From Cololabis saira (Eukaryota > Chordata > Actinopteri > Beloniformes > Belonidae): 64,000 bases of DNA. This document shows, piece by piece, positions 8,701-18,497 of this stretch. Under the pieces are notes generated by a model that saw nothing but the letters and a program-made list of their open reading frames with translations, was not told the DNA's origin and made no database searches. Positions within the stretch are counted from its first letter, which is position 1. Each line of letters starts with the position of its first letter. Location: positions 48,381,915-48,445,914 of the forward strand of contig NC_084591.1 in assembly GCF_033807715.1 (NCBI RefSeq), read 5' to 3'. The translations under genes and the position numbers were made by a program.

Positions 8701-11681
8701 GTTGTGTTGCAGGACAGTCTGAAGATGATTCTCCTGACTAGTGTTGTGTTGCAGGACAGTCTGAAGATGATTCTCCTGACTCGTGTTGTGTTGCAGGACA
8801 GTCTGAAGATGATTCTCCTGACTCCGTTGTGTTGCAGGACAGTCTGAAGATGATTCTCCTGACACTCGTGTTGCAGGACAGTCTGAAGATGATTCTCCTG
8901 ACTCGTGTTGTGTTGCAGGACAGTCTGAAGATGATTCTCCTGACTAGTGTTGTGTTGCAGGACAGTCTGAAGATGATTCTCCTGACTCGTGTTGTGTTGC
9001 AGGACAGTCTGAAGATGATTCTCCTGACTCCGTTGTGTTGCAGGACAGTCTGAAGATGATTCTCCTGACTAGTGTTGTGTTGCAGGACAGTCTGAAGATG
9101 ATTCTCCTGACTAGTGTTGTGTTGCAGGACAGTCTGAAGATGATTCTCCTGACTCGTGTTGTGTTGCAGGACAGTCTGAAGATGATTCTCCTGACTCCGT
9201 TGTGTTGCAGGACAGTCTGAAGATGATTCTCCTGACTCCGTTGTGTTGCAGGACAGTCTGAAGATGATTCTCCTGACACTCGTGTTGCAGGACAGTCTGA
9301 AGATGATTCTCCTGACTCGTGTTGTGTTGCAGGACAGTCTGAAGATGATTCTCCTGACTAGTGTTGTGTTGCAGGACAGTCTGAAGATGATTCTCCTGAC
9401 TCGTGTTGTGTTGCAGGACAGTCTGAAGATGATTCTCCTGACTAGTGTTGTGTTGCAGGACAGTCTGAAGATGGTTCTCCTGACTAGTGTTGTGTTGCAG
9501 GACAGTCTGAAGATGATTCTCCTGACTCCGTTGTGTTGCAGGACAGTCTGAAGATGATTCTCCTGACTCCGTTGTGTTGCAGGACAGTCTGAAGATGATT
9601 CTCCTGACTAGTGTTGTGTTGCAGGACAGTCTGAAGATGATTCTCCTGACTAGTGTTGTGTTGCAGGACAGTCTGAAGATGATTCTCCTGACTCGTGTTG
9701 TGTTGCAGGACAGTCTGAAGATGATTCTCCTGACACGTGTTGTGTTGCAGGACAGTCTGAAGATGGTTCTCCTGACTAGTGTTGTGTTGCAGGACAGTCT
9801 GAAGATGATTCTCCTGACTCCGTTGTGTTGCAGGACAGTCTGAAGATGATTCTCCTGACTCCGTTGTGTTGCAGGACAGTCTGAAGATGATTCTCCTGAC
9901 TCGTGTTGTGTTGCAGGACAGTCTGAAGATGATTCTCCTGACTAGTGTTGTGTTGCAGGACAGTCTGAAGATGATTCTCCTGACTCCGTTGTGTTGCAGG
10001 ACAGTCTGAAGATGATTCTCCTGACTAGTGTTGTGTTGCAGGACAGTCTGAAGATGATTCTCCTGACTCGTGTTGTGTTGCAGGACAGTCTGAAGATGAT
10101 TCTCCTGACTCGTGTTGTGTTGCAGGACAGTCTGAAGATGATTCTCCTGACTCCGTTGTGTTGCAGGACAGTCTGAAGATGATTCTCCTGACTCGTGTTG
10201 TGTTGCAGGACAGTCTGAAGATGATTCTCCTGACACGTGTTGTGTTGCAGGACAGTCTGAAGATGGTTCTCCTGACTAGTGTTGTGTTGCAGGACAGTCT
10301 GAAGATGATTCTCCTGACTAGTGTTGTGTTGCAGGACAGTCTGAAGATGATTCTCCTGACACGTGTTGTGTTGCAGGACAGTCTGAAGATGATTCTCCTG
10401 ACTCGTGTTGTGTTGCAGGACAGTCTGAAGATGATTCTCCTGACTCGTGTTGTGTTGCAGGACAGTCTGAAGATGATTCTCCTGACTCGTGTTGTGTTGC
10501 AGGACAGTCTGAAGATGATTCTCCTGACTCCGTTGTGTTGCAGGACAGTCTGAAGATGATTCTCCTGACTAGTGTTGTGTTGCAGGACAGTCTGAAGATG
10601 ATTCTCCTGACTAGTGTTGTGTTGCAGGACAGTCTGAAGATGATTCTCCTGACTCCGTTGTGTTGCAGGACAGTCTGAAGATGATTCTCCTGACTCCGTT
10701 GTGTTGCAGGACAGTCTGAAGATGATTCTCCTGACTAGTGTTGTGTTGCAGGACAGTCTGAAGATGATTCTCCTGACTCCGTTGTGTTGCAGGACAGTCT
10801 GAAGATGATTCTCCTGACTCCGTTGTGTTGCAGGACAGTCTGAAGATGATTCTCCTCACACGTGTTGTGTTGCAGGACAGTCTGAAGATGATTCTCCTGA
10901 CTCCGTTGTGTTGCAGGACAGTCTGAAGATGATTCTCCTGACTAGTGTTGTGTTGCAGGACAGTCTGAAGATGATTCTCCTGACTAGTGTTGTGTTGCAG
11001 GATAGTCTGAAGATGATTCTCCTGACACTAGTGTTGTGTTGCAGGACAGTCTGAAGATGATTCTCCTCACACGTGTTGTGTTGCAGGACAGTCTGAAGAT
11101 GATTCTCCTGACTCCGTTGTGTTGCAGGACAGTCTGAAGATGATTCTCCTGACTCGTGTTGTGTTGCAGGACAGTCTGAAGATGATTCTCCTGACTCCGT
11201 TGTGTTGCAGGACAGTCTGAAGATGATTCTCCTGACTAGTGTTGTGTTGCAGGACAGTCTGAAGATGATTCTCCTGACTCCGTTGTGTTGCAGGACAGTC
11301 TGAAGATGATTCTCCTGACTAGTGTTGTGTTGCAGGACAGTCTGAAGATGATTCTCCTGACTCCGTTGTGTTGCAGGACAGTCTGAAGATGATTCTCCTG
11401 ACTCCGTTGTGTTGCAGGACAGTCTGAAGATGATTCTCCTGACTCCGTTGTGTTGCAGGACAGTCTGAAGATGGTTCTCCTGACTAGTGTTGTGTTGCAG
11501 GACAGTCTGAAGATGATTCTCCTGACTCCGTTGTGTTGCAGGACAGTCTGAAGATGATTCTCCTGACTAGTGTTGTGTTGCAGGACAGTCTGAAGATGAT
11601 TCTCCTGACACGTGTTGTGTTGCAGGACAGTCTGAAGATGATTCTCCTGACTCCGTTGTGTTGCAGGACAGTCTGAAGATG
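5749..11681 (+). repeat. 5.9-kb minisatellite made of a duplicated intron/exon boundary of SETD6
   Basis: This array of about 140 tandem units has several length classes: 42 bp (spacers GACTAGTG, GACTCGTG or GACACGTG), 41 bp (GACTCCG) and 39 bp (GACACTCG). Every unit reads ATTCTCCTGAC, then a short spacer, TTGTGTTGCAG, GACAGTCTGAAGATG. The last unit runs directly into the real SETD6 exon at 11667, whose first 15 bases are the same GACAGTCTGAAGATG. The unit is therefore intron end plus exon start. Blocks of several units are themselves repeated (the 206-bp block at 8623 recurs at 8829; a six-unit block occurs at 6717, 7997 and 8331). A minority variant, GATGGTTCTCC, appears at about 7360, 9470, 9763, 10262 and 11472. 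Two CTCAC variants lie at about 10855 and 11065. Confidence 0.95.
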
Positions 11682-11892
11682 GTGTCCATGCGCTACATCC
11701 GCAGAGGGGAGGAAGTGTTCAACACCTACGGGCAGCTGGCCAACGCGCAGCTGCTGCACATGTACGGCTTCACGGAGCCGTATCCCAGCAACGCCAACGA
11801 CACGGCCGACGTCCCCGTCAGCAACCTGCTCGCGGCCGCCAGACGAGGTGACGGAGCAGAGGGAGCAGAGAAGAGCGTAAACGCTCAGAAAG
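11667..11892 (+). CDS. setd6: SETD6 exon: catalytic NTYG block
   Basis: The exon starts after the last TTGCAG of the minisatellite, in phase 0. It reads [19 protein letters not shown], then [20 protein letters not shown], then a [16 protein letters not shown] stretch. NTYG carries the tyrosine that is catalytic in SET domains, and HMYGF...PYP is the SETD6 signature. Two donors are possible, both leaving phase 1: GAG|GTGACG (exon end 11847) and AAAG|GTACGG (exon end 11892). The second is longer and gives a charged tail. Its +3 A is the last base of a TA target site, so bases from +4 onward belong to a MITE. The acceptor choice is examined under findings. Confidence 0.88.
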
Positions 11893-11895
11893 GTA

Positions 11896-12257
11896 CGGAA
11901 GAGTATCAGGGCCATGCAGGAGAAAAAATATTAATACATTTTATTGTGCACTTCGAGAAAAAAGTCTAAATGTTGAGAATAAAGTTGAAATTTCGCCTTT
12001 TTTCTCAACATTTCAACTTTATTCTCGAAATTTTGACCTTTTTCTTGAAAATTTCAAAATTTCGAGAATAAAGTTGAAATGTTGAGAAAAAAGGCGAAAT
12101 TTCAACTTTATTCTCAACATTTTGACTTTTTTCTCAACATTTTGACTTTATTCCTGAAATTTTGACTTTTTTCTCGAAGTGCATAATGGAAAAAAAAATC
12201 TTCCTCCTCTAAAATATTATTTTAGTTTTTCTCCTGCCTGGCCCTAATACTCTTCCG
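11896..12257. mobile_element. TA-flanked MITE (Tc1/mariner-type), complete
   Basis: The ends CGGAAGAGTATCAGGGCC (11896) and its complement ending CTAATACTCTTCCG (12257) are inverted and flanked by TA at 11894-11895 and 12258-12259. The interior is a set of alternating copies of AATAAAGTTGAAAT / ATTTCAACTTTATT that can fold back. Partial relatives occur at 4606-4661 and from 26152. It starts three bases after a candidate SETD6 splice donor. Confidence 0.75.
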
Positions 12258-12289
12258 TAAAAAGGAGACCAGGAGAGGATGGACAGTTT

Positions 12290-12640
12290 TAATTATTGGT
12301 CCTGAAGCCAAGAGAGAGAGATTTTAAACCATCACATTGTGTAAAGAACCTGGGTGTTATTTTTGACTCTGAGCTGAATCTTGTTCCTCATATCAAAAAA
12401 CACAACAAACATAGGTTTTTACCACCTTAAGAACATCGCCAGAGTCCGCCTGTTTCTCTCTCGGGCAAACACGGAGGTGCTGATGTCGTATTGATTATTG
12501 TAACGCCCCGCTTTCTGGTCTTCCTAAAAAGAGCATTTCTAGTCTCCAATTATTACAAAACTCAGCTGCACGTGTGCTGGTGAAGACCAGAAGGCTCACA
12601 TTACACCAGTTTTAGAATCGCTGCATTGGCTTTGTCAAAT
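12290..12640 (+). pseudogene. L2/Maui-type LINE RT C-terminal fragment
   Basis: The plus-strand translation gives VKNLGVIFDSELNLVPHIKK. Broken frames then resemble HLRNIARVRPFLS, SRLDYCN and LQNSAARVL, the region downstream of the reverse transcriptase in L2-type LINEs. The intact counterpart is in the minus-strand element at 61465-63705. Frameshifts and stops are numerous. Confidence 0.6.
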
Positions 12641-12765
12641 AAGTTATTTTTCTGGTGTTATTTTTCTGGTGATGACTCTAAATGTTGAAATAGCAGTAAA
12701 ACCACATTCATTGATGAAATGACATAAGGGATGGAAAGGAGGGATGGCAGTTTTACAGGGGGGAT
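12640..12765. repeat. interspersed repeat also found inverted at 34555-34680
   Basis: The segment from TAAGTTATTTTTCTGGTG to GGCAGTTTTACAGGGGGGAT recurs in inverse orientation within the hAT element at 33761-35165. Its continuation (GATGATTTGGACC...) is displaced to 13561-13630 by the fold-back element in between. Confidence 0.65.
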
Positions 12766-13560
12766 TGTCACTACCTTATTTGAGTCCCTACCCTATTTGA
12801 GTCACACATGCGCAGTCGCGTCCAACATCGTCGGCCATGTTGGAAAGCAAAATACGGGAACACCACTTGGACAAACTATATACATAAAAATAAATGGAAA
12901 AAAAGGCAAACCCTCCATAATATGTTATAAAAACGAAATAAAAAATTATATAACATCTATAAAGGTACTATCAAAAGAAAATCAGTCTAAGTTACAATCT
13001 TGCTACACTTAAACACTTTTGTTGAAACGTCAAGCCCTGTGATTATTTTATTTTGTGATTGTTTTTCTTTATTTTTTCTTTAATCTTAGAAGATTATCTT
13101 GGAAAAAATGTATAGGTATACTTATTCGCTTGTGTGTTGTGAACTTGGTATGTTTCAGTTGCAAACAAATGTTTCCTCAAAGGAATTTTGTACTTTTGAT
13201 ATGTTAATTCAGATCAGAATTCAGATCAGAAAATACTTTAAATAAAGTTTATTATAAAAAAAACTACTCACAAAATAAAATAATCACAGGGCTTGACGTT
13301 TCAACAAAAGTGTTTAAGCGTAGCAAGATTGTAACTTAGACTGATTTTCTTTTGATAGTACCTTTATAGATGTTATATCATTTTTTATTTCGTTTTTATA
13401 ACATATTATGGAGGGTTTGCCTTTTTTTCCATTTATTTTTATGTATATAGTTTGTCCAAGTGGTGTTCCCGTATTTTGCTTTCCAAGATGGCCGACGACA
13501 TTGGACGCGACTGCGCATGTGGGACTCAAATAGGGTAGGGACTCAAATCAGGTAGCGACA
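12766..13560. mobile_element. fold-back element with 293-bp inverted arms
   Basis: The left arm 12766-13058 and right arm 13268-13560 are near-perfect inverted copies (TGTCACTACCTTATTTGAG versus TGTCGCTACCTGATTTGAG at the tips), with about 209 bp between them. It is flanked by GGGAT at 12761-12765 and 13561-13565, a 5-bp target duplication. The uninterrupted target, GGGGGGATGATTTGGA, is visible in inverse orientation near 34550. The arms hold only short chance ORFs, so this is a non-autonomous element of unassigned superfamily. Confidence 0.75.
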
Positions 13561-13695
13561 GGGATGATTTGGACCATTTTTATTTCAGAGGGGATGCCAT
13601 CCCCCCTCATCCCCCCTCATCCCCCCTCAACTCCAGTACTGCTTATATGCATAAAAAGCGCTATATAAATAGAGATTGATTTGATTTGATGTATA
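13561..13695. repeat. remainder of interrupted repeat and LINE-like tail
   Basis: 13561-13630 continues the repeat interrupted at 12765, with CCCCCTCAT repeated three times. It is followed by GCGCTATATAAATAGAGATT and TTGATTTGAT, a terminal motif common in fish LINE/SINE tails. It precedes the next SETD6 exon by about 140 bp. Confidence 0.4.
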
Positions 13696-13837
13696 CTGCT
13701 GTTGAGGGAAGTGTTGGAAAGTGGAGAAACTCTTGATTGGATAAAAGCTCCAACCTGTTCAGGATGAACATCCTGGACTTGTGTCCACCTTTCCTTTTGA
13801 AGTAACTGGTGTGGTTTTGCTCTCGTGGTCCGTCCAG

Positions 13838-14055
13838 CAGCCGTGGGGAGTGGAGCGGAGCTGGAGCGGGTGGAGCTGGAGCAGCTGGTGGAGGCGCGGG
13901 TGGAGCTGGAGCAGCTGGTGGAGGCGCGGGTGGAGCTGGAGCAGCTGGTGGAGGCGCGGGTGGAGCTGCTCTCCGAGACCATGCAGGAGAAGGGAGCCTT
14001 CGTCTTCAGCGAGCAGGGATGCCTCACCGACTCTGAGCTGCACGCCGCCCTCAAG
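13838..14055 (+). CDS. setd6: SETD6 exon: substrate-binding domain with in-frame 10-aa repeats
   Basis: The acceptor is GTCCAG ending 13837 (GTCCAGCAG ending 13840 keeps the same frame), and the exon is entered in phase 1, matching either donor of the previous exon. It ends AAG before GTGACG (phase 0). The translation is AVGSGAELER, then three identical copies of VELEQLVEAR, then VELLSETMQEKGAFVFSEQG and SELHAALK. The GAFVFSEQG...L block matches SETD6 (human EEGAFVIGREEVL). Human SETD6 has a single non-repeated helix (a YERWDFL-type stretch) in place of the VELEQLVEAR repeats. The region belongs to the Rubisco-LSMT-type substrate-binding domain. Confidence 0.85.
13870..13959 (+). repeat. coding 30-bp tandem repeat, three identical copies
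   Basis: Three perfect 30-bp units (13870-13899, 13900-13929, 13930-13959) encode VELEQLVEAR. A partial fourth (GTGGAGCTG) follows. The length is a multiple of three, so copy-number change would not break SETD6. The predicted peptide is a charged amphipathic helix. Confidence 0.9.
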
Positions 14056-14221
14056 GTGACGCCGCACACACGTCCGTCTGAGACGGAGGAGGGCTGAAAA
14101 CTCTAAATTCTTTCAGTATATGACATAAATATTCATCAGATATGTGTGTTTTTATACAAACATATGTTTTTGCCTTTTTCTTAACCACTATCGTTTAGTA
14201 ATTATTTCAAATATAATTCTC

Positions 14222-17200
14222 AAAGCTGCAAGCAGTGATGAACGGTCCTCCACCCTTGTAACGTTCAGGCTGCAGTGGAGGCTTGTATGACTTGATGTAG
14301 ATTCTTCAGGCCTGGACATTTAGCAGATGACACCACCCACGACTCTCTATATCAAACCATTCAAAAGTTATGGAAGAAAGTAGGGGCTATCAAATATTCA
14401 CCAATCAGAAGAAGGGGCGGGGCTAATTCAGGCCAATGAAGGTGAAGTACTCAATACCGAATCCGATGACACCACCCACATGTCTTTATCACAACCCGTT
14501 CAAAGGTTATGGCAGAGAATAGGGACTATCAAATATCGACCAATCAGAAAAAGAGGCGGGGCTAATTAGCACCAATTATGTTCAAGGACTCAAAACCGAG
14601 TCCGGTGACACCACCCACGACTCTTTATATAAAACCATTCAAAAGTTATGGCAGAAAGTAGGAACTATCAAATATGGTTGTGACATGATACAGGTGTGTA
14701 CCGATGTTCGTGCATGTACGTCAAACCGTATTGTGGGGCTTGAGGCACAAAGTTTTCTAGGGGGTGCTGTTGAGCCATTAGGCCACGCCCATTAATGCAA
14801 ACCATTAAATATCACATTTATCGCCAGGCCTGGCTTGCGTGAAAAATTTGGTGACTTTGGTCCATATTTAATAGTTCCCCAAATCAGATGAAGGGTGGGC
14901 GCGCTTTTTGGCATCCATCGTCGCCACGGTAACACTTTTGAATGAGAAAAGTAATGCGTGTTGTCGCAGGATGGAGACGCACATTTTGATGTATAACACA
15001 CCTGGGTGCACGTTACGGTTCGGGCCGTATTAACTGTCGAAGGAATGGCATAAATTGCGCCAAAATTACATGATTAATTCAAAATATTCAAAATGGCCGA
15101 CTTCCTGTTGGGTTTGGGCCATGGCGCCAAGAGACTTTTCTTTAAGTTGCAACATGATACAGGTGTGTACCGATTTTCGTGAATGTACGTCAAACTGTAT
15201 TGTGGGGCTTGAGGCACAAAGTTTTCTATTATTAATGGCATTAATTCAAATACACAGATATGATCCGTAGAACATGATTTTACTGCTTTTTGGTAAATAT
15301 CTATTTTGTAGTCTGGTAGAGTCCTCCCATAGGAAAAACAACACCAACCGCTGCTGAGTTTGTGTGCAGTTTCCCATTGAAACAATATCTCACACTACTG
15401 AGGTAAGATGAAAAACATTAATTAGATGAAGTTGCTAATTAAAGATTTCAATATTTAGATATCACTCATCACACCAGTAAACAGGAGAAACCACAATGGT
15501 CAATTCTCACCAAATACAGTAAATTACAATTGTCCCTGAACGCACCAGTGGATGAAAGATGCAGTGGATGAAGAAATAATCATCAATTTCCGAATTCCGA
15601 TGGTGTATATTTTTATTTGCACCTTTTGCTATAAAAAAAAAAACAAAAAACAGTCAATGAAAAATTAACAATAGGAAGCCAAGAGGGCTTATAATATTAC
15701 ACAGTTCACTCACTCATTTGACATAATTTGGATGTGTAAATTATTCACAAAAATGAATAGTAAATGGAAAATAAATTGAGTCTAAATAAATCCCGTGGGA
15801 GCAGGGAGCTGCGCGCATATAACCCCCCCCTCCCATCGACATAAATACGTAGACGCCTCATGACATGCTGGAACGTAATCCATCGTCGCCGCCATATTGG
15901 ATGGGTCTCCTCACTCCAGGCTAAATGAACTACACTGGAGTTACAGAGTTACAGTTACAGAGTTACAGAGTTACAGTTACAGAGTTACAGTTACAGAGTT
16001 ACAGTTACAGCCAGCACACGCAAGAAGCTGCAAAAAAGTTATTTTTCAAGGGTTTTATCTCCCCAGCCCCAGATCAAGCCTAACAGGGTCGTATAAGACC
16101 CTGGAATGACCTGGATTTATTTTTATAGATATATTTATTGAGGGCAATAAGAGAAAAAAAAAGATTTACAATAACAATAGAAATATCAATATTTTGCCCT
16201 TTTTTAACTTTTCAAAACAATAATTAAATAAAATAAATAAATAATATTAATAAGAAAGAAAGAAAATTATTAAATAAATATAAATAAATAAATAAATACA
16301 ACAACACACCCCTCTCCCCTTCAAATAAATTCAAATGAACAATCAAACTTGTTTCTTTATAAAAAGTAATTAATTTATACATTTATCAATATGCCATACC
16401 ATATGTCTTTGTTAAAGAGCATAATACAAAGTATTTCAGCATAAAAGTATGTATTTTTAATGTGTGACAGTGACCTGTATCATAACTAAATCTCTGCCGT
16501 TTGTAACAAACCAAACCGTGTGAAAATCGGGTAAAAATTCGGGGAGTTATAGATGATTTAGTCGTGGACAAAACCTTTCTCAGTAGAAATAAATACACTG
16601 AGGGCGCAATGGAGACCCATCCAAGATGGCGGGCGCATCGGAGACCCATCCAAGATGGCGGCCGCGCTGAACGTCGGCTCCAATGCCCCGCCCCCCGCGG
16701 GAGCTGCGCGCGCATGATTTTTGAGTCCTGTCGAAAGGTATCTGAATCTGACATTTAATTGTCCTAAGACAACACCAGTGATTTTTAATGATTATTTTAA
16801 CAGAAAATCAGTGACGTAAAATGACAATTTCGTTCAAGTTATGACCACGATACGCGACGCAGTCAATAAGGACCCTTATGACAATAATATGTGTGGATTT
16901 CATTGTGATTGGATGAACGAAACAGCAATCACAGCACATAATTTGATGAAAAATGTATACCTGACCAAAAGGTGGCGCTATGGAGTTCATCCAAGATTGT
17001 CATATCCACTTGTTCAAAATGGAATCCTGATTACATGTATTGATTTTGGGTCGATTTGGACCAAGTAAAACTCTAGGAACTACGAGTAAACCTGCACTCT
17101 GAGAACGGAGAGCTCTGACAGGAACATAAGGCACTATCAGGTCTTGCAAATAATGCGGAGCTAAGCCGTTTTGGGCTTTATACGCAAGTAATACAATTTT

Positions 17201-18497
17201 AAATTGGATTCTGAATTTTACGGGTAACCAATGGAGCGACGCTAACACTGGAGAGACGTGGTCTCTCCTGCTGATTCCTGTCAGCACTCGTGCTGCTGCA
17301 TTTTGGATCAGCTGGAGCCTATTCAGCAAATTACTTGGACATCCTGCTAACAACACATTACAGTAATCTAGTCTAGAAGATACAAACGCATTAACTAGTT
17401 TTTCTGCATCACTCTGCGAGAGGATTTTCCTAATCTTTGCAATATTACGGAGATGGAAAAAGGCTATTTTACAAACCTGATTGACATATGGTTTAAACGA
17501 CAAATCCTGATCGAAAATAACACCAAGAAATTTCTGGACATCCAGTCCTTGATGTCCCTAAGACATGCCTGAAGTTTAACTAACGGTTCTGTTTCATCCG
17601 GCTTCATAGACAAGTAGAGCTGCGTATCATCAGCATAGCAATGAAAGTGTATGCCGTGATTCTGGATTATACTTCCCAACGGCTGCATGTATAAACTAAA
17701 CAAGATTGGCCCTAGCACTGAACCCTGCGGAACACCATAACAGACCCTTGACTGTTCTGAAGAAACCTCATGTACATGAACAAACTGGAACCTGTCAGAT
17801 AGAGGAACCTGTCAGATAGACTATACTAGAAGACATGACAATTCCTGGTGCCAACAGGTGGCGCTACAACCGATCCTGATTATTCCACCATAGATGGGTT
17901 CAGGCTCAGACTAAAATCATGCACATACGTTTTCGACCACATCAAATCATGTATTGCTGAATTACAGCCAATTGATGTTTCATGGCGAGGCTTAAAAATG
18001 ACCTCAAACTTCGCCGTATCACTACGGTCACGCCCTCTGGTAAAAACTTAAAAGCTTCGCAATTTAGCGTCGGCCATGTGTCTAGATTGTACAAACCAAG
18101 TTGTGAGCCAATCGGATAAGATCTCTAGGAGGAGTTTGTTAAAGTACGAAGCCTGGAAATTACCAGAATTCATAAAAAATGCCATTTTCTGTTCAAAATG
18201 CCGGACTTCCTGTGTAACTTAGAACATGAGTCCAAGAGACGTTTTTGTAGGGCTTTGTCTGATACAATAGACACATAAAGGTCATTACTGTAAGTCAAAC
18301 CATATTATGGGGCTCTTCAAAAAACATAAAATAGGTGGCGCTATAAAGCCCATTCTTGTGGACCCATGCCTGTCGCCCATAAAATACGTAATTTTTCGCG
18401 ACTCTTGAAGCCTGTGCAAAATTTGGAGAGTTTTTGAGAATGTTAAGGCCTCCAAAAAGGCAATTCATTTCTCGGAAGAATAATAATAATAATAATA
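14222..18497. repeat. composite repeat, copy A (intron of SETD6)
   Basis: The head is AAGCTGCAAGCAGTGATGAA at 14224, followed by several CACCACCCACGACTC...AACCATTCAAAAGTTATGG segments. The middle (about 15320-16720) contains GAAAAACAACACCAACCGC, a block of TTTAGATATCACTCATC, AAAT-rich sequence and CAAGATGGCGG. The tail is at 17946-18497, ending CGGAAGAATAATAATAATAA. The same order of segments is repeated immediately downstream at 18498-23674. No protein is encoded except an inserted LINE fragment. Short GAGTTACA-type tandem repeats lie at 15940-16010. Confidence 0.7.
16999..17815 (-). pseudogene. L2/Maui-type LINE RT fragment
   Basis: Minus strand: [20 protein letters not shown] and CYADDTQLYL (RT motifs B and C) at 17770-17600. 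After a deletion come LGVIFDQDLSFKPYVNQVC, FFHLRNIAKIRKILSQSDA, SRLDYCNVLLAG and LQLIQNAAARVLTGISR down to about 17030. The frame breaks near 17500, where about 100 bp of the expected sequence is missing between the WMSRNFL and GVIFDQ blocks. The right end lies near 17815 (SDRFQFVHVHE). It is inserted within composite repeat copy A and absent from copy B. Confidence 0.75.

Noticed and set aside
5724..10859. Very long minus-strand ORFs (up to 802 aa, [16 protein letters not shown] repeats) and shorter plus-strand ones
   Set aside because: They are by-products of the 39/41/42-bp minisatellite, which has few or no stops on the minus strand. There is no start context, no known domain, and the frame rotates with 41-bp units.
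5749..11681. CRISPR-like array
   Set aside because: Units are contiguous variants of one sequence without unique spacers, in a vertebrate gene intron.
13617..14069. ORFs on the minus strand and in other frames over the 30-bp coding repeat
   Set aside because: Shadows of the SETD6 exon. Only the frame giving VELEQLVEAR and GAFVFSEQG joins neighbouring exons in phase.
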